Shown: positions 11,860 through 24,940, numbered from the stretch's first letter. The stretch is 64,000 nt of DNA from Planococcus citri (GCF_950023065.1 NC_088681.1:42938836-43002835); one strand, 5' to 3'. Made by a program: numbers and translations. The notes: a model not told the origin generated them from the letters alone.

Positions 11860-12480
11860 TGTAGAAGGTATGTACCTATCTAATTTAGAACATAGATACT
11901 CTCTAAATTTGAAACAGTCAATTTCACTGCTTAGCAGTCACGACATTTTGCCTTTTTAAAGCAGTAGTTTTTTTTACTGCAAAACAGTGAAAAATTACTG
12001 AATTGGTCAGTAAAAAATCATTTTGACTGACCAATTCAGTAATTTTTCATTGTTTTGCAGTAAAAAAAAATTACTGCTTTAAAAAGGCAAAATGTCGTGA
12101 CTGCTAAGCAGTGAAATTGACTGTTTCAAATTTAGAGAGTAAATGTACAATGTTTGTACGATGAGTACCAAATAAAATGACTCACTTTTTTGACAGAAGA
12201 AAAATCACTAATGAGATGAAATCTGCAGCACGTGTCTGATACGATCAATGCAACCCACTAGTAAATATCAATTAAAGATATACCAATAAATAGGTAGGTA
12301 CCTAATGAAAATTGAAATATGGTGGATGAATCATCGATTATGATTATGAATTTCTTTTTAATGCCTGATTAAATGATTATCAAGCATTCACGACATGCTA
12401 CCTTTATTTTTATCCGTTGCTTAGGTTAGGAAGTTGATATGATAAGTACATACTTCAGCGAATCATTATTTTAGGAACAT
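11860..12480 (+). pseudogene. decayed third copy of the duplicated unit (promoter side only)
   Basis: Blocks in order match the upstream region of copies A and B: 'aatgtacaatg', 'aatgagatgaaat(c/t)', 'gcagcacgtgtctgata', a 'gatatacc'-like block, 'aatgcctgat', 'tttatttttatccgttgctta' against the TATA/initiator region. No coding sequence equivalent to the secreted protein follows after about 12480. The relic is split by the 241-bp palindrome at 11899-12139. A truncated, probably non-functional duplicate. Confidence 0.65.
11899..12139. mobile_element. 241-bp near-perfect palindromic MITE
   Basis: Two arms of about 112 bp are reverse complements with only two or three differences, around a central loop of about 16 bp at 12011-12026. 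Ends are CTCTCTAAATTTG and CAAATTTAGAGAG, and a TA dinucleotide lies directly outside each end (11897-11898 and 12140-12141), as expected for a Tc1/mariner-type target duplication. The interior is built from CAGT/ACTG words. No coding capacity. Confidence 0.85.
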
Positions 12481-12489
12481 ACATTATAG

Positions 12490-12900
12490 AATCTTTGAAG
12501 TAGATTTTTTTCTTTTTGCTGATTTGTACTTGTAAACGAATTCCAGTTTACTCACCTAAAACAAACAAACAAACAAAAAATAGATTATTCAATATGATCC
12601 ATTAATCATCAAAATCGTAGAAATAATTAGTAACGTAGTTACTATTTTTCAAAATTATCACCCTCCCCTCTCATTCCTATACATTTTCAACAATAACTTC
12701 ACTCATATTAATTGGAATTACTCTGATTTGCTCCTTTAACGAGATAGCTTTTGTGGCTGATTAAAAGTTGAAACGTTTCCGAACAAATTATCAAAAGACG
12801 ATTATTTTTCATCAATCTCTCATACATTGAGATAAATAATTTTTCTTAATTTGAATTTTGAAAATTACCGACCATAGTTTGGCATAAATCAATATCAATA
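12490..12900. other. non-coding spacer
   Basis: AT-rich sequence between the relic copy and the next inverted-repeat element. No gene seen. Confidence 0.5.
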
Positions 12901-12904
12901 TCTG

Positions 12905-14025
12905 CTCCTCCACGCCCTCCCCCCTCACGGTCATTTGGGACCAATTTTTTCAAAAGTGGGCATCTCAAAGACCATTTTTAGAGCACATTTTTGAAAAAAA
13001 TTTTGGTTTAACTAGCAAAATGACGATCATTTTGCTTGACAGGTCAGCGAAAATCGCAGATTTTTCTTGTTAATAACATGGGAGTCGCCCAATCGAACAT
13101 TTTAAAACCCGGACTAAGCTAAATCGAATAAGAACAATCATGTAAAAACACAGTATCAGCTAAAATTTTAGGAGCTAAAATGTATTTTTCGATTTTTGGT
13201 GAATTTTTAAAAATCTTTGGGTAAAAAAATTGTAAAAAAATTAGAATTTTACCAAATTGCAAGTGATAGCTAAAATTTGGGATTAGCCCTATTTTTGACC
13301 TTCAAAATCAATTGCAAACAGTTTCGACTCGTTTCGAGCAGTTCTGAAGCCTGCAACAGATTTTCGAAACTTGAAATTTCCACAAAATTTTACAAAATGA
13401 AGTTGGGAAGCCGAAATTCACTCTGCACTCCAATTTCAACACGGAATCAGGTCGACTAGAAGTGGTTTCAAGTAGTTTTGGAGCCTTCGTCAAATTTTTG
13501 AAAATTCCTAGAGTCTCCTACAGATTTTTGAAACTTGAAGTGTTCATGAAAAATTTCACAAATTCAAGTTATAAGGTCTTGAAACCACTTGCAACCATTT
13601 TTGGTGAAATTTATCAATTTTAGAAAATGTGCTGGAGGCTCCAGAACTGCTCAAAACGATCAAAACCGTTTCTAAATTAATTTTGTAGGTCAAAAATAAG
13701 ACATTGTGTATCCCAAATTTCAACTTTATTCTTTGGGTAACTTGGAGAAATTTTGATTTTTTTCTCATTTTTGGCTCAAATTTGATTTTCAAAAATTCAT
13801 CAGAAAAATCGAAAAATGCATTTTTGCACCTGAAATATTGGCTTATGATACCTACATTTTTACAAGCTCTTCAAATCTAGCTTTGTCCATAGCAAGCGAA
13901 ATCCACGACTTTGGCTGACCTGTCAATCAAAATGGTCGCCATTTTGTTCCTAAAGCAAAACTTTTTTTTGGCAAGTTTTCTCTAAAATGTTTCTTAGAAT
14001 GTCTAATGTCTCCCTTTTTCGATTC
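12905..14025. mobile_element. diverged FB2 inverted-repeat element, copy 2
   Basis: The left end carries a degenerate version of the FB2 terminal arm ('gggaccaattttttc', then 'tgacaggtcagc', 'aaatcgcagattttt'). The right end carries its inverse ('ctgacctgtcaatcaaaatgg', then 'ttggcaagttttctctaaaa'). The interior shows the same 'gagcctcc', 'ttttgaaacttgaaatttccac' and 'tttggtgaa' blocks as the 6131-7381 element. More mutated than copy 1, so presumably older. Confidence 0.75.
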
Positions 14026-17000
14026 TCCACAGTATCTCTCAAGCTTGGAACCTATAATAATTCGAAGAGTACTTAATTTTTCACAGCTTACTTACGACTC
14101 GTGTTTTTAAGATAACAGTATAGCCTGTCTCATTTTTTTTTCAAGTCGATAATTTAGTTTCAGAAAGAGGGCGCATGCGCCTATACGTAAAAAACTTGAT
14201 CAAATGAAGCGTTATTACACTCTGACCACAAAATGAAAACGTAAACGTTGATTCGATGTGAAAAAGGCTTTATTTTTCCGCTTCCTTCTTTTCCTGTGCG
14301 TAGGTACCGAATTTTTTTCTGCGCGGTCCCCTTTCCCCAGCTCATCACAATAATTGTGTGAGAGGAAGACACTTCATTGGCAGTTAAGCCAACTCGATAT
14401 TAATACACTCTCCTCTTTGCGTAATTATACAGTTACAGTTGTGGTGGTAGTGGAAGTAGAAGTTCATAGTCGGTATAACGACAAAATTTTCTCTATGGCG
14501 AATTAATGCGGTTAAAATTATCGTGAATGGTTACCTTGAAAATATTCGTTTTATATTGTGATAATGACCCTGACAATGAATACGCGCAGAATACATATAA
14601 TGAGTGTAAGTGTAATAGTGTAACTATACCGTATATACGTATATGCAAACGTATCACCATACACTAACACACACACATCGAACGAAAGTTTTATTGTTAC
14701 AAGTACCACCTCGTACAGTACAGTACACAGAGATACGAGCACCAAAACTTACACAGAGACACATTACACATATACTCGTGCTATACTGAGCTGCACAGAC
14801 ACATACGCAGACACCCTGATACTGGGTTTAATGGTACTTCATTCATGAATACGAACTCATCTAACAACCTTGCGAGGAATTTAAATTGCCTTTTTGCTTA
14901 CTGTGCATTGCGCTGTGCTGTAGGTACGTACTACGTACTCGTAGTATAACATGCAGTATGTTTTCGAGTAAGATTTATTGGCATTGGGTAGATTACGTAT
15001 CTTTTAGTTGTATTCTCTTGGTAGCTTTTTTTTTTTTTTTTGCTAATGATAAATTAACGTATAAGAAATGTATGAGGAGCTTTCGCGACGACGAAGAAGG
15101 CAGCAACCCCCCCCCCCATCTTGTCTATGTGACAGGTGAAATACGCCTGTTCTCATCCCCCCTCCCCTTCAGCAGGAAAAGCACAAAACACATATTTTTT
15201 CTTGAACTTTTCATCGAAATAAGGAGGAATAGGCCTACAAGATTACTTTTTTAAAAAATATATATTACCTCGATGAATTAATCAAATGAATAAATAAATA
15301 TACGGACCTGAAGGGGAGGGGGTAACACTAATTATCTATTAAAGCCTGATCGTTTGGAAAAAATTTGAGCCATTGATACCTATAACTTTCAAAAACCAAG
15401 AAATCAATGCGCAAGTTTTACGAACAAGCAAAGGGCAAGGTAAGTACACGACAAGTTCGATTTCAAATACTCAAGCCTACGCTATAAATGTCAAAAAATG
15501 ATGTAGGTATTTTATTGTGTTTTTCGTACTTTCATTTACTTCTAGTTTGATTTATTAGTTTACAAAAAAATTAATAAGAGAACTGGCGCAATGTTGTAGG
15601 TACTATGTATGTACCAAAAGCCATTCAACTCGTAAGTGATAGGTAATTAGAATGAGTTACACATGCTCGTACAATGTCAACACGAGTAGGTGGAAAAATA
15701 AATTAAATGTCGAGCACAGTTTACGAAAATTTATCTTTGTTTTAATTGTACGTAATTATGCAATTTATATTTTGTGGATTATATTCAGCAAAATATAGTT
15801 AGGTATACACATACAATGGTACAGGTAGGTACATTAAGAAATGAGATGATGAACTGTGACAAAAAAAAAAAAATGAAGCCCTAATTTTGGATAATAAGGG
15901 TACAGAATTAGATGTTAATTCTGAAGGAGAAATACACACATAGAATTAACATACTTATTCCATGTCATGTTCAATTCGAGGCACGTTGAGTATCTACTCG
16001 TATAATGCATAATGAAAATAAAATGACTTCTCATTTTAAGTTGTGTGGAACACATCCAAAATTTCAAAAAAGAATACCCAAGTACATCATTTACATGGTA
16101 CAAAGAAAATCCCTTAATAAGATTCATTATGTTTATGAAAAAGTGTCAAATTTTTTTGTTCTATTTTTCAACGTTTTCCACCATAATTTTAAATTTTTTC
16201 AGCAAGTTTAGTATTTTTTGACTCTTCTCCAGCAATTTTAAATCGCTTCAGAAGGCGTTGTAATCAACTTCGATAGCTGAATGTTTAATACTGTCAATTT
16301 CCAAATCAATTAGGGCAGGTAAATCACAAATTCGAATTGACTATTTTGAAAAGTGTATGAATTTGAGAAATTAAGAAATTGTCAATTTTGAGACAAATTT
16401 CTCAGAATCTCTTCTACTCTCTTAAGTCGACCCCTCCCCCCCCCATCAAGGCATACATCGAGGGCTTATTAAAAACCATTTGTGCCAAAAATTGACGATT
16501 TTTGCATTCATTCAAAATTTGATTTGAGAATTCCAACCCGTAAAAAAACCTCTCTCCTTGAATTTTCGATTCACAATAACTCTAATCGATTCGGAATGTC
16601 GATCTGAAGACAGGATTGAATTTTTGGCTGCCGAAGTTGATTCCTATACGTCTACTGGAGCGATTTGAAATTACTGGAGAACAGTCAACTTCAGCTGGAG
16701 GCTTCAGATCGGTTTGAAACTGGTATAAATCAATCTGAGGGGTCGGTTTTATGAGATGGAAGAAATTTAGAGTGACTTATCGAAAAAATTTACGATTTTG
16801 GAATTTTTTTAAATTTCAGATTTTCCAACTTGTGAAAAAATTCGACGATTTTGCAACTTTTTTAAAATTGAGATTTTCTAATAATTATGAAAAAATATTT
16901 ACCTACATTTTCAAATCGTCTCTTGCTGGAGGCTACAGATAAGCTTGAAACTGGTGGAAATTGCTTGGGGGGGGTGTGTTTTTTTCTTGGAAAGTTCCAC

Positions 17001-20000
17001 TCGAATTTCCCCTCCCCCTCTTTTTTCAACGTTTGTGAACTCTGACAGGTATTTGAAACAATTTTTTGAGAGAAAATATTTTCGATTCAATGTGAATTGG
17101 AAAGGAAATGATGGAGCAAGAATTATTTGTATGAACTTTGTGAAAAATATTCATGGTGGGAATAATGACAGAGTAGGTACGTAAGTACCTGGATAGCGAA
17201 GCAGTGATTTTTAACTTTCTGAATTAGTTGAATTCACTGAAAACGGTTTCCAAGAAGTTTCAGCCATGGTAATGAAAGAATGGATAAAACGAAATCCGTT
17301 CACAACTTCTGGTTTTCTTCGACTTAGCTCGTTTTTAAGCTTTATAAATGTACAAGTGCTAAGCGAGTGTTCTTACTATTTTTTTTTTTTCAAATCTAAA
17401 TGCTTACTACGAGTATGAAAAAAAAAAAAATTATAAAATTCATACTCGTACCTATTTACTTTAGAATAGCGCGAGAAGCAATCTCGTCGTTTAAGTACAC
17501 AAGACATACATTAACAACCTGTATAAAGATAATTTTAGCTTTTCCTAATACTATACGAAGTCATAAGCGGTAGGTACTAAGACATTAGCGAATATCTTTA
17601 TCTGTAGTGTACTACGTCAACGTCTTATAGGTACCTTGACTCCTTACGAGCATGATAAAATTCTTCGCTGGTAATACCAGCAATGTGACTTAGTCGAAAT
17701 GAAATTCAAATCGGCAGCGAAATAAGCTTACGTATTTACAGATGCGTGATTTCGATATTTATTTTCCAAGCCAACTCTGCTGATAGCTGCAGATCACGCA
17801 GCGGTAGGCCTTTGAGATACGCGCTCGTGTCGTCGTCTTTGTGACCCAAAGTACGAAGGTTTTGATGAGTACCTATACGTATGCTCTGTGGAGCAGCACT
17901 GATGAACATGATGGAGTAGAAAATCAAAGCGATATGTATTTTTTTGATGTTTTACTGTGTCGATTTGTTTTTCATCTCTTTTTTTTTCTCCAAGAAGTGC
18001 TTTTGAACTAGATCTACATGTATTTTCCCCCAACGAAATATGTGTAGACTGGTGAGGAAAGAGATGGGTGGGGGGAGGAGGTGAATAATTTGAAAGATGA
18101 GTTCAGATGGTATGTAAGTATATGAATTATTTCAGCATTCGAAATTACTTTTTGGAGGTAATTTTCCATTTTGGACTTGAGGAAGGGAGATGAGAATACT
18201 ACATAAATGAGTTTTTTGTGTACATACTTTACTTAGGTACATAAACATATCTTATCGTATCATAAGAATACAAACCGAAATTGATAGATATGCTTTCATT
18301 TATTTTGGACAAATTCTACTATTTTGGTCTCCTCGCTCCCTCGAGGGTCTTTACATTCTCGAATTCTGACGTATGTACTTATTTGAAATAAATTCAATCA
18401 ACAATTCAAAAGCAAGAACTACATAAACATCCAATAATGAAAATACTCGCATACTTACGTCTTCAATTAACAATAATTTTTTCGATTAAAGTTTTATGCA
18501 CCGATAAATTAGTATTTCTGCGATTTTTTGCTGTTAGATACAAGACACAAGTGCATACTTTCAACCGGGTTGTAAAATTTAAAATTGGTAAAATTGAAAG
18601 AAAAAATTGTAATGAATGGGGAAATTTCTTGGTATTTCTTTGATATTTTTTTCTTTGCGGCTATATATTATGTAAGTATTGTAGGTATAGGTACCTGTAG
18701 GTATCAAAGCTGATTTTACTTTTAATGCAAAAAAGCAGTTCACTAATTGGTAAGAATGTCCATCATTAAGGTATTTTATTCTTGGTTAAATTTTCTAGCA
18801 AGTATTTGAATAATTTGTATAATAAAATCCCGAATACTACGCATAAAATACTCGTGAGAATAACAAATGCATCGATACAAAACCACCTCGCTGAAAAATT
18901 GGCCATAGGCAATCTTATGCTTAAGAAAAAGAAGCGGAAAATTTCAAAGAATAGACTTGTTGAGTGCAGGCGAGGTAGGTATAGTCATAGATAGGTACTA
19001 TCTTGACCTATCTTTCTACGTGAACCATTCAAGTGGGTCATTTCAATTCGATATCCTTGGTTGGTCGCCTTTCCTAGCTCATGTAACGAAGAACGTCTCC
19101 AACTTTCTTGTAACTCATATTTTTCCCATTTTTCACCCTTACCCTCTTTTCCCTCATATTTCAAATAATTTCTTAACATAGACCAATACTCTTTCTTGAA
19201 TCTTACAATGAGCCTGTCAAACTGATAACGAGTATTTTCACAACTTTGTAATCAGGAAATCACTCCAATCCTTTGTATTGGAAGATTTTTTCAATGTTTG
19301 GAAAAAACATGCCAAAGAACCCTCAAATCCAAAATTTCAAAAATGAAAATTACCTATCAAAATTGCAGCATAACTGTGTTAGAAAGCTGAACCTTCAGTA
19401 AGATGATTCTTTGAAAATAAGGCAATTTTAATGCTCAGAATAAACTTTATCATTACACCTACTCGTATTTTCATATTATTTCAAAAATACTTTAGCATTC
19501 CAAAAAGTTATACCATTAAATTGAAAAAAAAAAAAAAAAAAAAAACTCAAATATAACTTTGAAATGCTTTATATGTACCTACCGTTATTGTTAAAAACCT
19601 GCTAAAAATTGTGCCAGGAAAATTTGGCCATTATATTATCACCCACTGAGCAACGACTTTTTTCACTCACCAACAACTGACTGTTGATTGAAAAAGAAAA
19701 GGAAGCAAAAACTCATAACATCTCAGGTCGGTAGACCTCCTACAGCGGATGCTATTACTAGATTACAGAAGAAGTAGGAAGGGGATTAATTTCTACCTTT
19801 GTACCGCTGTTGGAAAGTAAAGTACCTATATAGGGTGTCGGTGTACTAACGTTTTTTCGTACCGTCATACCACATCGTGCTCCATAAAGGAGGAAATGAG
19901 AAACTATTTTGTTTAATTTGCTATTTCAATAAAAATAGTGAAAATGAATAGATTCGGTTGATAGATAGGTTAGGTTTTCCAATACGAATAGTGAATTCAG

Positions 20001-20540
20001 GTACCTAACTTATTTTAATTGAACAAATTTGGAGTGACTAATAAATATTTGAAAATTTTCACTTTCGACTCACGACACATTCATAATTTATATACGGAAT
20101 ACGGAAATTAGTCCTGAAATTTATAAGCTTATCGCTCAATCGAACCGAATTTTACCATTTCTGGCCATTCTAGAGCCTCCAGCTCCATTTTATATCTCTC
20201 CAGGATTTTAAAACTTTTCCAGAAAACGTTGCTGAAATCAATTTGAGAAACTAAGAAATGAGTTTTATTCTCTACCTTTTTAAAGGAATTATCCAAATTT
20301 GAGCCAATTCCAGGTGGATTTCTCAAGTGTGTTTTTTTGACCAACGTTCTTCGTTTACTTATCATTGGAAATTTGTTGGTCAAAAAAACGCACTCGAGGT
20401 TTTCCCCCGGAAGCCGTTTTTTTTCATACTTATCCACCTCTCAAAGTCTCAATGTTTCGCCATACCCCATTTTGAAAACAAATGAGTGACATATGAGAAG
20501 CACTGAGTGTACAAATTCAAAACATAGACAATTATTCGAA
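14026..20540. other. gene-poor stretch
   Basis: I find no convincing gene. Visible items: CA/GT-rich and CpG-richer DNA at 14420-14930, a C run near 15107, direct repeats of a 'ctggaggct(t/a)cagat' block at about 16698 and 16926, C/G homopolymers near 16440 and 16965, and a poly-A run near 19525-19543. Small open frames here have no start context, domains or conserved composition. Confidence 0.5.
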
Positions 20541-20559
20541 CTGTATGGTATGACCATTA

Positions 20560-20765
20560 GCCAGTGAATCACAAAAAAAAAAAATGTTGACGGATTCTAA
20601 TCAAATTCAGCAGAGACCTTTTTCTTGAATTTGAAATTACTAAAAAATTTTAGCTCCGAAGGTGCCCGCAGACGGAAGAAATTGGCTCTTAAAGAGAAGG
20701 CATTTTCAGAAAAATCGTACGATTTTTTCACTCTGTAGTTGATTGTGACTATAAAAATATGTAAA
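20560..20765 (+). repeat. solo arm related to the foldback at 21.6-22.3 kb
   Basis: The blocks 'ggattctaatcaaattcag', 'ttttagctccgaaggtg' and 'tcagaaaaatcgtacgatttt' align in order with 21635-21800 (left arm of the next foldback) and, inverted, with its right arm. A partial copy in direct orientation. Confidence 0.6.
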
Positions 20766-20814
20766 ACCATCCAAAATAATCTTGATAACACGTACCTGGT
20801 ACAATTCTTCGAAT

Positions 20815-21545
20815 CCATTATCCCGACCGGGCATTTCTCCGAATCTCATTCCCCGAATCCAATTTCTCAAAATTCATTTCCCCGAATCTGATCTCCCGAA
20901 TTAAAATTACTCGAACGACTCTTCTTCCGAATGGTTTTTTTTTCTCAATTCGTATAAAATATTACCAAGGCATTTTGTGTATTTTATTTAGGTAGGTATA
21001 GCATTTCCCTTCAAACTAAGAAACTTGTATAGCTTTTGAAAATTCCAGGTGCTTGATCCAAAAACTTGGAAATTTTTCCAATTTATCAGTGGGTTAAAAA
21101 CCTACTTTGTGGATGAATGCATAAAAATTGTTTTCATTATATTTTTTATGGGTTTCTTAGAAGTTTTCAAGGTGTTGAGAATATCAAAAATTATCCAAGA
21201 AAGGGCGTGGAGCCATGGTTTCATTTTTGCATCATAATTTTATCGAACTTTTCAAAATTAAAAATACTTTTTCGGAACTAAAAAAGAATGCATCACACTT
21301 AATTGAAAAATTGAAATTGATAACAAAAATACGCCCTGAATCGTTTTCATCATTTTTCCCCCCAGAGCTATGAGAGAAAAATGTCGATCAGAGTTTCAAC
21401 ATTACATCCAATTATTTTTCCCTGGAATATAATTGAAAAAAAAGTTTTCAATTTTTTATCAAATTTTGTGAATTTGGGGAAATGGGATTCGGGGAAACGA
21501 GATTGAGAGGAATGGGTATTCGGGGAATTCGGTATTTGGGAGAAT
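20815..21545. repeat. CCGAAT-rich inverted-repeat element
   Basis: The left end has repeated 'ccccgaat' words ('cattccccgaatcc', 'atttccccgaatctg'). The right end has the inverse ('ggattcggggaaacgag', 'attcggggaattcgg'). The core between them is ordinary AT-rich DNA with no convincing gene. It is flanked on both sides by pieces of the other repeat family, so it may be an insertion into that family. Confidence 0.5.
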
Positions 21546-21609
21546 GTTCAGGGACCTATTAATTCACTTCAAAAACCATGTACGTATCTAAGGTGAATAG
21601 TTTGCTGGA

Positions 21610-22340
21610 TTATTGTGAGAAAAAAAGTCGGCGGATTTCGTCAAAATTCAGAGGTGACCTTCGTTTTCAGTTGAAAGTCATCAAGAAAAAGTTTTAGCTC
21701 CGGAAGTGTCCCTGGAGGGGAGAAATGAGTCCTAAAAAAAAGACGGGTATTTTCGAAAAATCATGGTTTTTTTCGCTCCTGTCGTTATACCCAACCTGTT
21801 TTATAACGTTTTGAAATTTTTTCTCCACAAATATTTCGCATTAATTAAGCCAAAACATCGAAAGATGTCGTTTCTGAAAATGGGAAAATATTTTGGAACA
21901 AAGTGGTGCCAATTTTTTGGTCATCATTGCCAATTTCAAAACTTCGAGAAAAATAGTCAAAAACATTAAATTGGTGCGATTTTTCAAGATTGGCAACAAT
22001 GACAAAAAATTATCAAAACTGGGTTAAAATTATTTCCCTAGTTTCAGGAATGATATTTGTCAAAATTTTGACATAATTAATGTGAAATATCTGCGAAGAA
22101 AAACATTTTCAAAACACCAATTTGTTCAAAAATAAGCGATTTACCTACAAATTTTTAACCGCTTAAAAACACGATTTTTTTTCAGAATGCCCCCTCTTTG
22201 AGAGCTCATTTTCCCCCTCCATGAGCACCTCCAATGCTAAAAATTTTGCTGAGTAACTTTCAACTCAAAATAAAGATCTTTGCTGAATTTGGTCGAAATC
22301 CACCTAATTTTCATTGAACGACCCACCCTAAAGTGACCAT
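21610..22340. repeat. foldback element, about 0.73 kb
   Basis: Two arms of about 300 bp face each other. 'gcggatttcgtcaaaattcag' near 21633 matches the complement of 'ctgaatttggtcgaaatcc' near 22290. 'tttcgcattaatta' near 21833 matches the complement of 'ttaatgtgaaatatctgcg' near 22080. 'ggtcatcattgccaat' near 21920 matches the complement of 'attggcaacaatgac'. The short open frame at 21763-21969 lies inside the arm and is not treated as a gene. Confidence 0.65.
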
Positions 22341-22629
22341 CAGTCACTCTTCAAAATTATATTCCAAAGCCATATCCAATAAAATTTTCGCAAAAATCAA
22401 ATACGTACCCCCTTCCTTCCTCAAAGACACACAGCAGTATATCCTTCATCACTTCTAAAACCAATTCCAGCCGATAATTTTCACCTCCTCTTTTCAAAAA
22501 AAAAACTTCATCGATAAACTCTACGTCATCATTTCGCCAACTTCACGAAATTATAACTTTCGCCATAAAATTCTCTCATCGAAGTACAAAAAAATTGATA
22601 AAACCACGATAAAAAATGGCAAAAAGCGA

Positions 22630-23260
22630 ACCCAACATACGCCAAAAAATTGCGGCGTAAAGTTCCTTCTCTTTGCTCCCTCGTCCCGTACTTGTTTTCC
22701 TCTCCGGTGATACTTCTTGGCTGAGCTAAGCTACGCTCACACATAGACACATCGGTAGTGTTTTTTTTGCGCGAGAACAAATAGCTCGATAACACATATG
22801 GCAGACGTTTTATGACGCTGAAAATTAACTTTGAAAAATTCAATTTTGCCATCGCCAATAATACGAAGGCATTTTATAATGTCCTTTTCGTTCATTTTTT
22901 TCTGTTTTTTCTCGTCGTCGTCGTCGTCGTACGATAGGCGAACGAGTTTCTTGTTTCTGTCTCTGTCGTTCTCTTTCGGTCGGATCGCAGCGTTTGCCAG
23001 CGTCGCACGTGTATAATGGACGCGGGCGTCGTCGCAGATCTCGCACATAAACGCTAGAAGGGTTTTGTTTCACTTATCATCGCATCACATTCGGACGCGA
23101 TGGTATTTTTTTTCTATCATTTTTTTATTTCACATACCAACTCGCGTTCGCGTTGATTTACGAGTTGGCGTGCGATCGTATTTATACGTATATACGAGAA
23201 TCGTATAGCTCGTCCGGTATAAAATATATAGGTGCACGTTACGAATTGGAAGTGGAATAT
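22630..23260. other. CpG-richer patch with (TCG)n
   Basis: Much richer in CG dinucleotides than its surroundings, with a TCG microsatellite at 22912-22930 and many cgt/acg words. Several overlapping frames on both strands are open but none resembles a protein. Best guess is promoter/5'-UTR sequence of an unseen gene; this is inference. Confidence 0.35.
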
Positions 23261-24830
23261 ATGGCAAAAAATATTGACGAGCGACTAAACCGTCGAATAA
23301 TAATCGTTTTACTTTATTAGAGGTAGAGGTAGTACATACACGATATGGTTATGTTGTGGTTTATATCTATAATAAGGCCAGGGTAAGGTGTGTGTTTTTT
23401 GGCCATAGAAAGACTGGCCTGGTCGCTCATCGAGTTTAATTAAACTTTTACAAAATAACCTATCCGATGTGAAATTTGAGACGTTTAGGAAATTTTTTTA
23501 GCCACGTCGAAAAGTTTTCATCGTTGAGGTAAACTCGACGCTCGTTTCGCGTTTATTTTAACGATAATATTTTTCAAAGTCGACACCGCATCCACAATGT
23601 CGTAACACGAGAGCTAACGTATACTACAAGTGGAAAAAGAGAAGAGGTAAAAAAAAAAGGTGTCACGACCAAGTAATTATAAGCGACGTAAAGATGTATT
23701 TTTTTCATCAACTCCCCCTCCCTCTCTCCTCTCCTTTCTTCGTTTTTTATTTCATCCTTTTTTCCCCATACATATAGGCTATAAGAACCTACTTCCTACC
23801 TATAGCCAGCTAGCTCTAGTTACTCACATACATTTGATATTAATAGCGAATCTCACGTATTTGTAGTTCGCGAACGAGTCGATTTTGGACAAGTATATAC
23901 TTTGTCGACGTCAGCGTTCGACGTTCTAAACGATAATGGTCGGCTTGTAGAAGTATAGTCATCTCGTGAAAGAATCCCATTTTATAGGGTACTTACGATT
24001 ATGAAAGGTTGAGCAGCGTACTATCGACGAATGAAAAAAGTAGAAAAAAACAGAGGATAAAAAAACACGACCTAAGAATAAAATCGTAGAACAATCGAAA
24101 CCTTTATTGCGATTCGCCGCGAACTATGTGCTACTTAAATTATCTACTGTTTTACTCTGTAGCGTACAGTAGGTTTTTCTTTCTTTTCTTTTTTCACTCT
24201 AGGTTATACCGAGTCCATCATCTGCTTTATTTAGGCATAGACACATACCAAAAAAAAAAAAAATACTCCATCCGTCCAATGTGGTTAAACTGCGTAGATT
24301 TTATTTTCAAATAGGAAATAATTAAAATTGTGAATCGAGCTGGATGTAATGTTCTTTGTATAAATACCTAAATACGTTTTCTGTGTTCAGTTTACTTGGC
24401 CTGTTCTTGTGTGTAGCGTAGTGTAATGGGGGAATCTGCCCTGACTGCCATAGGTAGTCCATATCGTACGTATTGCTTAGGCAATAATTCAAAGATGAAC
24501 CTCGTGAAGGTCATCTTACTTTAATCGTTCTAGATCCTTCTATCCCCCTGGGTACTTCTTTCCCTCAACAGTGATTGAGTATGTGTGAACTCTATGACGT
24601 CACAGACGATTCGCGAATTCAAGCTGTATCTCTCAGACAGTCGAATTCGCCGCTTTACTTGGTTTTGCTACTCGCGATGGCAAGGTCTCGTCTTTGACCC
24701 AGTGACTGTGAAATATAGGATGTGTCGTGCTATCTCTCTTTTATATTTATTTCCACTTCGGGTGGCTAACGTAATTTTATTATAATTTGTTAACGTAACT
24801 CCTGAATGGGAGAATCTTCAAATATCCTTT
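23260..24830. other. no gene seen
   Basis: AT-rich DNA with pyrimidine-rich runs near 23700-23770 and 24180. One palindromic word related to the 31-33 kb satellite (TTCGCGAACGA) occurs at about 23865. Confidence 0.45.
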
Positions 24831-24841
24831 TTAACTGCAAG

Positions 24842-24940
24842 GACCCTACACCAGAATCCGGACTGGGAGTAGCGGCAACCCTACTAAATTGATTCTAAAA
24901 CTAGAGCCTACGCTAGGGCCTATTATTGGGGGACCCGCAG
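24842..24940 (+). other. exon-like segment of 99 nt
   Basis: Bounded by an acceptor-like 'cctttttaactgcaag' and a perfect 5' splice-site consensus CAG|GTGAGT. One frame is open across the whole segment and beyond (encoding ...KLEPTLGPIIGGPA), and the length is a multiple of three with symmetric phase. GC is higher than in the flanks. No partner exon is identified and it could instead be part of an old repeat or LTR, so this is a candidate only. Confidence 0.25.

Noticed and set aside
14886..15254. 122-codon plus-strand frame
   Set aside because: Begins at a non-ATG codon, crosses poly-T and poly-C runs, and has no domain.
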